In this document: piece by piece, positions 44,426-53,369 of the stretch | Position numbering within the stretch: position 1 is the stretch's first letter | How the letters are laid out: each line of letters starts with the position of its first letter | Source: RYN-230 sp963711705 | GTDB taxonomy: Bacteria; Actinomycetota; Actinomycetes; Streptosporangiales; Streptosporangiaceae | Direction: 5' to 3' | Length of the DNA: 64,000 bases | Assembly (NCBI GenBank): GCA_963711705.1 | Contig: CAVQFM010000007.1 | Location: 1 to 64,000 of the forward strand | The notes under the pieces: model-generated | Databases searched by the model: none | The model's input: only the letters and a program-made list of their open reading frames with translations | Told to the model about the DNA's origin: nothing | Position numbers and translations under genes: made by a program

Positions 44426-45268
44426 ATGCCGGACTCCGCGGGCGTGGTGCTGGCCGGTGGGCGGTCATCGCGGATGGGCACGCCCAAGGCGGCCCTGGAA
44501 TGGCATGGCTCCACGCTGCTGCGCCGGACGGCCGGCCTCATCTCCCGGGTGACCGGCGGGCCGGTCGTGGTGGTCCGGGCGGCCGGCCAGGCGCTGCCCG
44601 CGCTGCCGCCGGACGTCGAGGTGGTGGACGACCCTCGGGACGGCCAGGGGCCGGTGCAGGGCATCGCCGCCGGGCTGGCCGCGCTGGCCGGGCGGGCCGA
44701 GATCGCCTTCGTCAGCTCCACCGACCTGCCCTTCCTGCACCCCGCGTTCATCCGCCGGGTGCTGCGCGCGGCGGAGGAAGGCGCCGATGTGGGGCTGCCG
44801 GTCGCGCGCGGCTACCAGCAGCCGCTGGCCGCCGCCTACCGCACGGCGCTCGCACCCATTGCGGAGCGGCTCGTCAAGGACGGCCGCCTGCGGCCGTCCT
44901 TCCTGTTCGAGGAGTGCGTGGTGTCCCGGCTGGACGAGGCCGCGCTGCGCGCCGATCCGGTGCTGGCGGCGCTCGATCCCGGCCTGGACTCGGTGCTGAA
45001 CATCAACGAGCCGGCCGACTACCAGGCGGCCCGGGCCCGGCCTGCCCCCGAGGTGACCGTCCAGCGGTTCGGCGCGCTGGCCAGCGGACATCGCGGCCCC
45101 CAGGTGGTCCTGGCGGCGACCGTGGCCGGGGCGGCGGCGGCCGCCGGGCTGGCCCTCGACGGGCATGTGGTGGCGGCGCTGAACGGGGATCAGCTGACCC
45201 GCGACGGCGAGACCCCGCTGGCGGCCGGCGACACCGTGCTGTTCCTGTCGGCGGACGCAGGGGGCTGA
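44426..45268 (+). CDS. mobA: MobA-MoaD fusion (molybdenum cofactor guanylyltransferase with ubiquitin-like tail)
   Basis: Residues ~1-200 form a MobA nucleotidyltransferase: VVLAGGRSSRMGTPKAAL is the GTP loop, 'DPRDGQGPVQGIAAGL' and 'FVSSTDLPFLHP' complete it. Residues ~208-280 resemble MoaD/ThiS: 'VTVQRFG' start, 'LALDGHVVAALNGDQLTRDGETPLAAGDTVLFL', ending in a terminal Gly-Gly. MobA attaches GMP to molybdopterin for enzymes such as formate dehydrogenase, which is divergent next door. The terminal GG suggests that the tail could be thiocarboxylated like MoaD. Confidence 0.85.
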   Translation: MPDSAGVVLAGGRSSRMGTPKAALEWHGSTLLRRTAGLISRVTGGPVVVVRAAGQALPALPPDVEVVDDPRDGQGPVQGIAAGLAALAGRAEIAFVSSTDLPFLHPAFIRRVLRAAEEGADVGLPVARGYQQPLAAAYRTALAPIAERLVKDGRLRPSFLFEECVVSRLDEAALRADPVLAALDPGLDSVLNINEPADYQAARARPAPEVTVQRFGALASGHRGPQVVLAATVAGAAAAAGLALDGHVVAALNGDQLTRDGETPLAAGDTVLFLSADAGG

Positions 45269-45476
45269 CCCCGATGGCGGCCGGGGGCGGGCCGGGCGGG
45301 CGCGCGGGACCCGATCTCACCGGTGACAACTATCTGACGCTTCGACTACGGACCTGGTGGGGTACCCGGCGAACGGCGGAGGGCGGCCGGTAGCCTGAAC
45401 GTTAAGCAGCGTCAAGCCAGTGCGTCCCCCGGGATTGCGCCTACTCGCCGGTAACCGGGCAGATGGGAGAGCGGTC

Positions 45477-45887
45477 GTGAGCCTGCCCGCTAGCCAGCAG
45501 CGGATCCTGGACCGGATCGAGCGCAAGCTCAGGGACTCCGATCCGCGGCTGATCTCCTTGTTCTCCATTTTCACCAGGCTCACCCGGGACGAGGACATGC
45601 CCCGGGCCGAGGAGATCAGGGCGCGGCTGGCCCGGTTCGGCGCCTGGATCGGCCGGCGCACCGCGCCGGCCCGCCGGTTCATCCCCCGGCCGTCCGACCG
45701 GGTCAAGGCGATCATCTTCTTCCCGTGCGCGCTGGCCACGGTCATCTGTGCGCTGGTCATCGGGGCCAGCGCGCCGACCGTGCAGCGGTGCGCCAGCTCG
45801 GTCAAGGCGCCCGCCAGCGAGCTGATCGTCAAGGCGCGGCAGTGCCGGCTCACCCTGGTGCCGTACACTCCGCTGTTCGGCCACTAG
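45477..45887 (+). CDS. DUF3040-like small membrane protein
   Basis: This 136-residue protein begins 'LPASQQRILDRIERKLRDSDPRL', a helix pattern seen in DUF3040 proteins, and has one membrane helix at ~85-103 ('IIFFPCALATVICALVIGA'). It ends in a Cys-containing tail. The GTG start has GGGAGAG upstream. No function is known. Its 3' end meets the convergent methyltransferase gene with a 4-bp overlap. The 200 bp before it shows no gene. Confidence 0.65.
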   Translation: MSLPASQQRILDRIERKLRDSDPRLISLFSIFTRLTRDEDMPRAEEIRARLARFGAWIGRRTAPARRFIPRPSDRVKAIIFFPCALATVICALVIGASAPTVQRCASSVKAPASELIVKARQCRLTLVPYTPLFGH

Positions 45888-46534
45888 CGGCCGTCCGGCC
45901 GCTGGCGGAAGGTAAAGAACCGCTCTCCAGCCAGCGGCGGCCCAGGGCGCCCGGTGAACTGGTGCGCACCCACCGCCCAGCTGGGCCCGGGATCAGACAC
46001 CCCGGCCAGCCCGAAGTCATGCTGTGCGAACCACTGGCAGATCTGCGGGATGAGATCGGGCGCCTGGCGGCTCCTGGTCCAGATGACCGTGCCGCCGGTG
46101 GCGCACAGCCGGGTGCAGCCCGCGATCGTCCGCTGGATGTCGGCGGTGCTGATGTTGCCGAACACGCCGCAGGCCAGCACGAGATCCGCCGGGGCCAGCC
46201 CGGCATAGGCCCCGGCCAGCCCGGCGTCCCCGGTCACCACGTCAACCAGGGACAGGCCCGCGGCCGCGGCGCGCTGCCGGGCGGCCGCCGCGATGCGCGG
46301 GTCCAGTTCCACCAGGCGGGCGGTCACCTCGGCGCGGCGGGGGTGCCCGCTCAGCACATCGATCAGGTCACGGCCCTGGCCCGCGCACATGCTGACCGCG
46401 CGGACCGGGCCGGGCGGGGCCTGGTCCAGCGTCCGCCGGATCCAGCCCTGCACCACGCCGAGCCGCTGGGCCAGCGGCGAGCCCGGGACGTCGTAGGCGT
46501 CATGCCAGGCCAGCCAGTCACGCCCGGCGGTCAC
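45884..46534 (-). CDS. SAM-dependent methyltransferase
   Basis: This is a 216-residue protein starting 'GRDWLAWHDAYDVPGSPLAQRLGVVQ', with SAM motif I 'AVSMCAGQGRDL', an acidic residue after strand 2 ('VELDPRI'), and 'VTGDAGLAGAY'. The family is annotated as class I methyltransferases of unknown substrate in actinobacteria. The GTG start overlaps the GNAT gene stop (GTGA), so the two are coupled. Confidence 0.85.
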   Translation of the reverse strand: MTAGRDWLAWHDAYDVPGSPLAQRLGVVQGWIRRTLDQAPPGPVRAVSMCAGQGRDLIDVLSGHPRRAEVTARLVELDPRIAAAARQRAAAAGLSLVDVVTGDAGLAGAYAGLAPADLVLACGVFGNISTADIQRTIAGCTRLCATGGTVIWTRSRQAPDLIPQICQWFAQHDFGLAGVSDPGPSWAVGAHQFTGRPGPPLAGERFFTFRQRPDGR

Positions 46535-47088
46535 CGCCGGGCGTCCTGCGGCACCGGGTGCACCCAGATCATCCGGCGGCCCTGCTCCCCCGGCGCTTCC
46601 GGCTCGTGCGGGTCCACCCGGTCCAGGTGGTAGCCGAGCTTGCGCGGGATGGCCGCACTGGCCAGGTTGGCCTGGTCGCAGTGGATCTCGGCCCGGGTCA
46701 CGCCGTCCAGGGCCAGCGCGACCCCGGTCAGCATCCGGGCCGCCTCGGTGCCCACGCCGCGGCCCGCGTACCGGGCGTCGATCCAGTAGCCGATCTCGAT
46801 GCCTCCCTCGCCCACCCGGCGGTGCAGGCCGATCTGGCCGACCAGGGTGCGGCCGGGCTGGAGCAGGACCGAGTAGATGTAGTCGGTCCCGGCCGCCCAC
46901 AGCTCAGCCGCTTCGGCGACCCGGATGAGCTGGGTGCGCAGCTGGCCGGCCTCGGGCGTGGCCCACGGCATCCAGGGCCGCAGATGCTCCAGGCTGGCCG
47001 CGACCGCGGCGGCGATGGGCCCGGCGTCATCCTCCTGGAGCCGGCGCAGCACCAGGCGCGCCGACCGGACCTCTTCGGCGGGGGGCAT
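46531..47088 (-). CDS. GNAT N-acetyltransferase (RimJ/RimL type)
   Basis: This is a 185-residue protein with the GNAT fold: 'SARLVLRRLQEDDAGPI' at the start, 'VGQIGLHRRVGEGGIEIGYWID' for strands 4-5 and acetyl-CoA loop 'YAGRGVGTEAARML' (Q/R-x-x-G-x-G/A). The target may be a ribosomal protein N-terminus or a small molecule. ATG 47088 is 3 bp from the stop of NDH-2. It is followed by the methyltransferase. Confidence 0.9.
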   Translation of the reverse strand: MPPAEEVRSARLVLRRLQEDDAGPIAAAVAASLEHLRPWMPWATPEAGQLRTQLIRVAEAAELWAAGTDYIYSVLLQPGRTLVGQIGLHRRVGEGGIEIGYWIDARYAGRGVGTEAARMLTGVALALDGVTRAEIHCDQANLASAAIPRKLGYHLDRVDPHEPEAPGEQGRRMIWVHPVPQDARR

Positions 47089-47091
47089 GCT

Positions 47092-48474
47092 TCATCGTAG
47101 TGAGCGCTGGCGGCCCGCTGGCCCACCGCGGCCGGCCGTCCCGGGGCCGGCGGCCGGGCCGGCGCCGACGGCCCGGCCCACTGGCACCGGGGTGTCGGTC
47201 AGGAACGGCGGCGGGTCGTCGCCCACGATGACACCCCCGCCATGACCCCAGGTCAGGTAGCGCCAGGACAGGTTGAGCAGGGCAGACAGCCGGTTCCGGT
47301 TGCCCAGCAGGGTGATCAGGTGCAGGCCGAGCCAGGCCAGCCAGGCCAGCGTCCCGCGGACCCGGATCCGGTGCGGCAGCTCCACCACCGCGGACCGGCG
47401 GCCGATCGTGGCCATGATGCCCTTGTCGTGGTAGCGGAACGGCTCGGCCACCTGCCCGGCGGCCAGCCGGGCGGCCTGCCGGGCGGCGTGCCGGCCGGTC
47501 TGCAGGGCGGGCTGGGCCAGCTGCGGCAGCGGCTGCTCCCCGGCCAGCACCAGGTCGCCGGCGGCGAAGATGCGCTGCTGGCCACGGACCCTCAGGTCAG
47601 GGCCGGCCAGGATGCGGCCGCCCGGGCCCTGGGGCAGGTCCCACCCGGCCACCGCGGCCGGGACTGTCACCCCGGCGGCCCAGATCGTGACGTCGCTGGG
47701 CAGCTCCTCGCCACTGGCCAGCACGACCCGGTCGCTGCGCACCTCGGTGATGGTCTCGCCCAGCCGGACGGCCACGCCCCGCGCGGCCAGCTCGGCCCGG
47801 GCGTACTCGCGCAGCCGTGGCTCGAACGGCAGCAGCAACGCGGGCCCCTGCTCGACCAGCCGGATGTGCACCGAGGCCAGGTCCACCTCGGGGAAGGCCG
47901 CGTCCAGCGCGGTGCTGCGCAGCTCGGCCAGGGCACCGGCCAGTTCCACGCCGGTCGCGCCGCCGCCGACCACGGTGAAGCTGATTTCCCGGCCCGGGCC
48001 GGCGATGTCCAGCCGCTCCAGCCGGGCCATGATGTGGTTGCGCAGCTCGACCGCGTCCCGCCGGGTGTACAGGCCGAGGCTGTGCTCGGCCGCCCCGGTC
48101 ACGCCGTAGTAGGCGGCGGACACCCCGGTGGCCAGGATCAGGTAGTCGTAGCCGAAGCGGCTGCCGTCGGCCAGCGTGACCTCGCGGGCCGCGGGGTCCA
48201 CCCCGGTGACCTCGCCCAGCCGGAACCGGGCGTGATGCCGCCGGGTGAACGCGCGGGCCGGGTAGGACACGTCACCGGCATTCAGCCCGCCCGTCGCCAC
48301 CTGGTACAGCAGCGGCTGGAACGTGCTGTACACGTTCCGGTCGATCAGCAAAACGTCGGCTCCGGCGCGGCCCAGTTCCTGCACCGCCGCCAGGCCGGCA
48401 AATCCAGCGCCCACCACGATTACCTGGGGCGCGGGGCCGGCCGGACGCTGCCTGCGCCGCCACATCTGCGCCAC
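47092..48474 (-). CDS. ndh: Type II NADH dehydrogenase-like FAD/NAD(P) oxidoreductase
   Basis: This 460-residue flavoprotein has 'VIVVGAGFAGLAAVQELG' (FAD loop), 'STFQPLLYQVATGGL' (NDH-2 hallmark), 'DYLILATGVS', a second dinucleotide loop 'FTVVGGGATGVELAGALAEL' (NADH) and 'IFAAGDLVL' (second FAD motif). A C-terminal amphipathic region 'TLAWLAWLGLHLITLLGNRNRL' likely binds the membrane. It transfers electrons from NADH to quinone without proton pumping. It is divergent from the sigma-factor gene. Confidence 0.92.
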   Translation of the reverse strand: MAQMWRRRQRPAGPAPQVIVVGAGFAGLAAVQELGRAGADVLLIDRNVYSTFQPLLYQVATGGLNAGDVSYPARAFTRRHHARFRLGEVTGVDPAAREVTLADGSRFGYDYLILATGVSAAYYGVTGAAEHSLGLYTRRDAVELRNHIMARLERLDIAGPGREISFTVVGGGATGVELAGALAELRSTALDAAFPEVDLASVHIRLVEQGPALLLPFEPRLREYARAELAARGVAVRLGETITEVRSDRVVLASGEELPSDVTIWAAGVTVPAAVAGWDLPQGPGGRILAGPDLRVRGQQRIFAAGDLVLAGEQPLPQLAQPALQTGRHAARQAARLAAGQVAEPFRYHDKGIMATIGRRSAVVELPHRIRVRGTLAWLAWLGLHLITLLGNRNRLSALLNLSWRYLTWGHGGGVIVGDDPPPFLTDTPVPVGRAVGAGPAAGPGTAGRGGPAGRQRSLR

Positions 48475-48588
48475 CTCCTGACTGTTTCGTCCCCCATTCG
48501 GTGCAACAGATCAGGCCCGCGGAACATGCCGTCCGGGCCGCCCGCCAGACGGCCGGCGTTACCCGGTGCCCCGGGGGGATGACGGCAT

Positions 48589-48612
48589 GTTTATCTTCCG
48601 CATGGCGGGCAC
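48589..48612 (+). promoter_or_regulatory. Possible SigB/SigF-type promoter before the sigma-factor gene
   Basis: GTTT (48589-48592) and GGGCAC (48607-48612) are 14 bp apart, near the GNNT-N14-16-GGGTAY pattern of SigB/SigF promoters with one mismatch. It lies about 50 bp before the sigma gene start and would allow autoregulation. The evidence is weak. Confidence 0.3.
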
Positions 48613-48661
48613 GAAGGGGGCGGTCCGCGTCCTTCCCGGGACGGCGGGCGCGGAGGTGAAC

Positions 48662-49543
48662 ATGACCAGGACGGCCGTTCGCTGTCGCCCGCCACTGTCG
48701 CGGGCGGACCTGCTCCGCCGGGACGAGGATGAGCTGCTGGCGCTCGTCACGGGCGAGCCGGTGGGCAGCGCGGCGCGCAGCGCGGCGTGCGAGATCCTGG
48801 TGCGCCGGTACGAGGGCCTGGTCCGGTCGTGCGTGCTGCGCTACCGGGACAGCCCGGAGTCGGCTGAGGAACTCATGCAGGTCGGCTACGTCGGCCTGAT
48901 CAAGGCGATCAACAACTTCGATCCCGGGCTGGGCGGCAGCCTGGCCGCGTACGCGCAGCCCTGCATCAGCGGCGAGATCAAGCGGCATTTCCGTGATAAG
49001 CGGTGGCAGATCCGGGTCCGGCGCTCCGCCCAGGACCTGCTGCTGCGGGTCAGGACGGCCAGCACCGACCTGGCCCAGGTGCTGGGGCACACGCCGACCG
49101 ACGCGGAGCTGGCCAGTCACCTGGGGATCAGCCACGCGGAGCTGGCCGAGGCACGCCAGGCGGACCGGTATTTCCACGCCGCCTCGCTGGACGCCCCGGT
49201 GCGGCGGGCCGGCGGCCTGGCCAAGCTGGCCGACCTGCTCGGCCAGGACGATCCCGGGCTGGACCTGGCGGTGGACATGGACGCCGTCGCCGCGCACTGG
49301 ACCGAACTACCGCCGCGGGAGCGCAGCATCCTGCTGATGCGCTTCTACGGGAACATGACGCAGGCCGAGATCGGCACCCGCCTCGGCCTGTCCCAGATGC
49401 ATGTCTCAAGGCTGCAGGCGGCCGCGCTCCGGTATCTCCGGGACCGCCTGCTCAGCCAGGATCCCGACGACAGCGTGCCGGACAGTACTCACGGCACATC
49501 CCGGACCGAGACGTCCCGGACCGAGACAAGGAGACCGGCATGA
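48662..49543 (+). CDS. RNA polymerase sigma factor, SigB/SigF/SigG subfamily
   Basis: The protein has 293 residues. Region 2 reads 'EELMQVGYVGLIKAINNFDP' and 'AYAQPCISGEIKRHFRDKRWQIRVRR', region 3 'PTDAELASHLGISHAELAEA', and region 4 'ERSILLMRFYGNMTQAEIGTRLGLSQMHVSRLQ'. This is the sporulation/stress SigF-type architecture. GGAGGTGAAC before ATG 48662 decides the start over earlier ATGs. The next gene, a DUF6458 protein, overlaps it by ATGA. No anti-sigma gene is adjacent. Confidence 0.92.
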   Translation: MTRTAVRCRPPLSRADLLRRDEDELLALVTGEPVGSAARSAACEILVRRYEGLVRSCVLRYRDSPESAEELMQVGYVGLIKAINNFDPGLGGSLAAYAQPCISGEIKRHFRDKRWQIRVRRSAQDLLLRVRTASTDLAQVLGHTPTDAELASHLGISHAELAEARQADRYFHAASLDAPVRRAGGLAKLADLLGQDDPGLDLAVDMDAVAAHWTELPPRERSILLMRFYGNMTQAEIGTRLGLSQMHVSRLQAAALRYLRDRLLSQDPDDSVPDSTHGTSRTETSRTETRRPA

Positions 49544-49947
49544 AGACCGCCACCGGGCTGGGGATTATCGCCGTTGGCGCCATCCTGGCCTTCGCCGTCA
49601 CAGCCCACCCACATGGCCTGAACCTGCAGGCCGCGGGCTGGGTGCTGATAGTGATCGGGCTGGCTGGCCTGTTCGTCCCGCGGCGCGGGTACGGATGGCT
49701 GCGCCGCCGGGTGGTCCGGCGTACCCCGCGCCGGGCCGCCATCCCCGGCCGGCGCGGCCGCCGGGCCGGCGTCCCGGCCGGCGCGGTCGTGCTGACCCCG
49801 GAAGAAGCGGACGAGATCGTCACCACCGACGCCGAGCCGGAGGTGTTCCCGGGCCGGACGATCAGCAAGGCGGAGGCCGAGGAGATGGCCCCCACCACCC
49901 CGCTGGCCGGCAACACGGAAACGATCGAGGAGTACCGCGAGGAATAG
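49540..49947 (+). CDS. DUF6458-like small membrane protein
   Basis: The 135-residue protein opens with 'TATGLGIIAVGAILAFAV' and 'LQAAGWVLIVIGLAGL', two helices of the DUF6458 pattern (hairpin in the membrane). An Arg-rich segment and an acidic tail with 'EADEIVTTD' and 'KAEAEEM' follow. Function is unknown. It is coupled to the sigma-factor gene, so it is probably part of the same stress response transcript. Confidence 0.75.
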   Translation: MKTATGLGIIAVGAILAFAVTAHPHGLNLQAAGWVLIVIGLAGLFVPRRGYGWLRRRVVRRTPRRAAIPGRRGRRAGVPAGAVVLTPEEADEIVTTDAEPEVFPGRTISKAEAEEMAPTTPLAGNTETIEEYREE

Positions 49948-50142
49948 GCGGGCGCACCGCTGGCTGGCCCGGCCGATGTTTAGCCGGGCCGGCCACGGGC
50001 AGTGGGCTGGGTTGCACTGTCTACGACGCAGGCCCGCCCCCCGCGCCGCTTCGCGTGCCGGGGAGATGCTCCGGCAGCGCGCCGGCTGTCTCCCCCGGAC
50101 CGCCCGCAGCGCACTGCGTGGGTAACCCATAGGAGGCAGCTC

Positions 50143-51399
50143 ATGAAGATTGCCCTGGTCACCCTGCAGGGGAATCCGCTCACCCCCGAGGCCGGCCCCG
50201 ATACCCAGGATGGGCGGCTCGCATCGCTCGTTTCCACGCTGGTCCGCCATGACCATCAGGTAACTGTGTACGCCCGCCGGGATGCCCCGGCGCTGCCTGC
50301 CGCGTCCCGCCCGGCCCGCGGGGTCACCGTGCGGCACGTGCCCGCCGGGCCCGCGCGCCAGCTGCCCGCCGACCAGGCCGCCCCGCACGCGGCCGCGTTC
50401 GGCGACTACCTCGCCGAGCACTGGCAGCGGGATACGCCGGATGTCGCGCACGCGCACTTCTGGACCAGCGGCCTGGCCGCGCTGGCCGGCGCGCGCAACC
50501 TGGCCGTGCCGGTCGTGCAGACCTTCCTCTCGCTGCAGGCCGGCGAGCCAGCCCCGGGCGGATCCGGCAGCCCGCCCAGCGGCCAGCCGGCCGGGCCCGG
50601 GGGCACCGCGCGGCTCCGCCTGGAGCCGGTCATCGCCCGCAGCGTGCACGCCGTGCTGGCCAGCTCGTCAGCGGAGATGTCCGCGCTGGCCCGGCTGGGC
50701 GTGCCGCGGAACTCACTGCGGCTCATCCCGCGCGGCGTGGACACCGCGAAGTTCTGCCCGGACGGCCCGGCCACGTCCCGGGATGGCCGGCCGCGGCTGC
50801 TCTGCGTGGCCCCGCTGGCCCCGCATCAGGGGCTGGACATCGCGGTCCGCGCGCTGGCCGACATCCCGGACGCTGAGCTGGTCATCGCGGGTGGCCCAGC
50901 CCGCAGCAAGCTGCGCGGGGACAAGATGTACCGGGCGCTGGCCCAGCTGGCCACCGACCTGCAGGTGCGGGACCGGGTGGTCTTCCACGGCCGGGTGAGC
51001 GACGCCGAGCTGCCCGCGCTGCTCCGCTCGGCTGACCTGCTGCTGGACCTGGTCACCGGGGAGCCGTTCGCCACGGTAGCGCTGGAGGCCATGGCCTGTG
51101 GCGTCCCGGTAGTGGCGTCGGCCCTGGGCAGCCACCAGGACACGATCGTGGACGGGACGACCGGCGTGCTGCTCCCGCCCGGCCGCCCCGCGCTGGCCGC
51201 ACAGCGCATCCGGGCCCTGCTGGCCAGCCCCATGCTGCTGGAGGGGTTCGGCATCGCGTCGGTGGACCGGGCTCAGTCCAGGTACTCCTGGGACCGGATC
51301 GGCCAGGAGACGGTGGCCATCTACGAACGGTCCCGGAGCGGCGGCCCGGCCGACGAGCCGGCCGACGGGCCGGCCGCCGAGATCGCACTCACCAGTTGA
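50143..51399 (+). CDS. GT4-family glycosyltransferase
   Basis: This is a 418-residue GT-B enzyme. The N-terminal half has 'MKIALVTLQGNPLTPEAG', the activated-sugar side has 'LRLIPRGVDTAKFCP' and 'RPRLLCVAPLAPHQGLDIAVRAL', and the EX7E motif is 'EPFATVALEAMACGVPVVAS'. A Gly/Pro/Ser-rich insert fills ~142-165. It transfers a sugar from a nucleotide donor; the acceptor is unknown. AGGAGG precedes ATG 50143. The 195 bp before it show no gene. Confidence 0.9.
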   Translation: MKIALVTLQGNPLTPEAGPDTQDGRLASLVSTLVRHDHQVTVYARRDAPALPAASRPARGVTVRHVPAGPARQLPADQAAPHAAAFGDYLAEHWQRDTPDVAHAHFWTSGLAALAGARNLAVPVVQTFLSLQAGEPAPGGSGSPPSGQPAGPGGTARLRLEPVIARSVHAVLASSSAEMSALARLGVPRNSLRLIPRGVDTAKFCPDGPATSRDGRPRLLCVAPLAPHQGLDIAVRALADIPDAELVIAGGPARSKLRGDKMYRALAQLATDLQVRDRVVFHGRVSDAELPALLRSADLLLDLVTGEPFATVALEAMACGVPVVASALGSHQDTIVDGTTGVLLPPGRPALAAQRIRALLASPMLLEGFGIASVDRAQSRYSWDRIGQETVAIYERSRSGGPADEPADGPAAEIALTS

Positions 51400-52693
51400 G
51401 CGCGACCAGTTCTGGCCGCTGGCACACCGGCCCGGCAGCACCCGGCGCGGGCCCGCCGAGCTGGCGGCAGATGGCCAGCAGGACCGCGGGCGAGCTGGCC
51501 GCGGCGCTGCCCCCGATGCCGGACAGGTCCACGAAGTAGTGCGGCCAGGGCACCGACGGGTTGGTCCAGAGCACCTGCTGGGTGGCCACGCCGTAGCCCC
51601 ACGCGCCGCCCGGTGCGCCCTGATCCAGCCCGAGCACGGTCCCGTCGCGGACCGCGAACAGCCCGGCCGGGCCCGGGGTGGCCCCAGCCGGCACCCGGGC
51701 CTGCGGCCGCCCGGTCCATGGGTCCACCCCGACCAGCGTGCCCCCGTCGGCCAGGTAGAGCAGGGCGTCGGCGGGATCCGCGTTCTCCGGCACCGCGCCG
51801 TGGCGGCGCCATAGCTTCATCCCGGTCGCGCCGCTGTAGGCGACCGTGCCGCGCGCGTCGGTGAACAGCACCACCCCATCGAAAGCCCGGCTCAGCACCC
51901 CGTGGAAGGAGCGGCCCGGTGGCCGGATCAGCCGCTGCCGCCCGGTGCGCAGGCTGATCCGGCGCAGCGCCCGTACCGGCTTGCCGCTCAGGTACCCGCC
52001 AGCGGCCACCGTCAGGTACAGGCTGTTCCCGTCGGTCTTCCAGGCCTGCGCGGCCGGCCCGGTGGGCCGGCGCCACGCCGTCGCGCCCGTCCGGTTGTCG
52101 TAGCTGGTCACCGCGGTGGCGCCGACGATCACCGTGTGCCGGGCGTCCGCGCGCACCGCGCCGCCGAAGGCAGCGGCCGGGTAGGAGCGGATCAGCCGCC
52201 CGGTCGCCGCGGACAGCACCATCTCACGCCGGGAGACCACGCTGCCCGGCCGCTGGCCGGGCACGGTCAGCCCGGCGGTGACCACGCCGGGCCAGGCCCG
52301 CACCGAGACCAGCTGCGCCCCGGCCCGCACACCCCCCAGCGGGCTCACCCACAGGGCGTGGCCGGTAGCCGACCGGTAACCGTAGATCGTGGTGCCGATG
52401 CCGACCGCGGTGACCTGGCCGCCCATGGCCGCGTACGCGTCACCCTGGGCCGGCGTGGTCCCGCCCAGCCCGCGCTGGGCCACCCAGGACCCGGGCAGCG
52501 GCTGGGCCCACCGGATCTGGCCCGCGGCCCGGTGGCCCGCGGCCGGGTGGCCCGCCGCCGGGCAGGCCCGGGCGGTGCACGGCCGGGCCGCGGACGCCGG
52601 GCCGGGGGTGATGGCCAGCGCGACCAGCAGGGTGATGAAGCAGCCACGGCGCAGCCACAGCATCGGGCCACGGGTCACGGCCGGCGCCTCCAC
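51389..52693 (-). CDS. Secreted PQQ-binding-like beta-propeller protein
   Basis: The 434-residue protein has an N-terminal signal/transmembrane segment (residues ~15-35, 'GCFITLLVALAITPGPASA') and then propeller blades with the PQQ-like pattern 'SYDNRTGATAWRR', 'AYSGATGMKLWRR' and 'GVDPWTGRPQARV'. No catalytic residues of quinoprotein dehydrogenases are evident, so it may be structural or a binding protein. Its 3' end overlaps the glycosyltransferase gene by 11 bp. Confidence 0.82.
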   Translation of the reverse strand: MEAPAVTRGPMLWLRRGCFITLLVALAITPGPASAARPCTARACPAAGHPAAGHRAAGQIRWAQPLPGSWVAQRGLGGTTPAQGDAYAAMGGQVTAVGIGTTIYGYRSATGHALWVSPLGGVRAGAQLVSVRAWPGVVTAGLTVPGQRPGSVVSRREMVLSAATGRLIRSYPAAAFGGAVRADARHTVIVGATAVTSYDNRTGATAWRRPTGPAAQAWKTDGNSLYLTVAAGGYLSGKPVRALRRISLRTGRQRLIRPPGRSFHGVLSRAFDGVVLFTDARGTVAYSGATGMKLWRRHGAVPENADPADALLYLADGGTLVGVDPWTGRPQARVPAGATPGPAGLFAVRDGTVLGLDQGAPGGAWGYGVATQQVLWTNPSVPWPHYFVDLSGIGGSAAASSPAVLLAICRQLGGPAPGAAGPVCQRPELVALNW

Positions 52694-52780
52694 AGGAGTC
52701 AGTATGGTTTTCCGGGGATGCCGCTCAGCTGACTGCCACGGCAGGCCAGACGAGAGTCACTAATGAAAGGTAGGGAAATC

Positions 52781-53317
52781 ATGGCCGATCGCGCACCGCT
52801 TCCGTATGACTTCCTCCCATCAGTCCCATCATTCACTGTGCAGAGCGACGACGTCGCGCACGGCCAGCAGCTGAGCAACGCACAGGTCTACAGCAGCTTC
52901 GGCATGTCCGGCGACAACATCTCGCCGCACCTGCGCTGGTCGGGCTTCCCGCCGGAGACCCAGAGTTTTGCCGTCACCCTGTATGACCCGGACGCGCCGA
53001 CCGGGTCCGGGTTCTGGCACTGGCTGGTGCTGGACATCCCGGCGTCCGTGACCGAGCTGCCGGCGGGCGCCGGCGCGGCCGGCGGCGCGAGCCTGCCGGC
53101 CGGGGCGTTCATGGTGCGCAACGACTACGGGACCAAGGACTTCGGTGGCGCGGCCCCGCCCCAGGGCGACCCGCCGCACCGGTACGTGATCGCCGTGCAC
53201 GCCCTGGACACCGCGAAACTGGGCGTGGACTCCGACGTGAGCCCGGCGGTGGCCGGCTTCAACCTGCGCTTCCACACCATCGCCCGGGGCGTGCTGATCC
53301 CGGAATTCGGGCACTGA
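52781..53317 (+). CDS. YbhB/YbcL (PEBP, Raf kinase inhibitor-like) family protein
   Basis: This is a 178-residue phosphatidylethanolamine-binding-fold protein with 'NISPHLRWSGFP', 'AVTLYDPDAPTGSGFWHWLVLDIP' and the anion-binding 'PPQGDPPHRYVIAVHALD'. The start is ATG 52781; ATG 52763 is possible. Bacterial homologues have no proven role. The transcript ends at the hairpin 53328-53368. Confidence 0.92.
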   Translation: MADRAPLPYDFLPSVPSFTVQSDDVAHGQQLSNAQVYSSFGMSGDNISPHLRWSGFPPETQSFAVTLYDPDAPTGSGFWHWLVLDIPASVTELPAGAGAAGGASLPAGAFMVRNDYGTKDFGGAAPPQGDPPHRYVIAVHALDTAKLGVDSDVSPAVAGFNLRFHTIARGVLIPEFGH

Positions 53318-53327
53318 CCCAGGGCTG

Positions 53328-53368
53328 CTGGTGAGCCCCGGGCCGCGGGCCCGCCCGGGGCTCACCAG
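53328..53368. terminator. Bidirectional hairpin terminator
   Basis: Arms 53328-53343 and 53353-53368 are perfectly complementary over 16 bp with a 9-nt loop. It lies between the stop codons of two convergent genes (53317 and 53370) and can serve both. Confidence 0.85.
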
Positions 53369-53369
53369 G

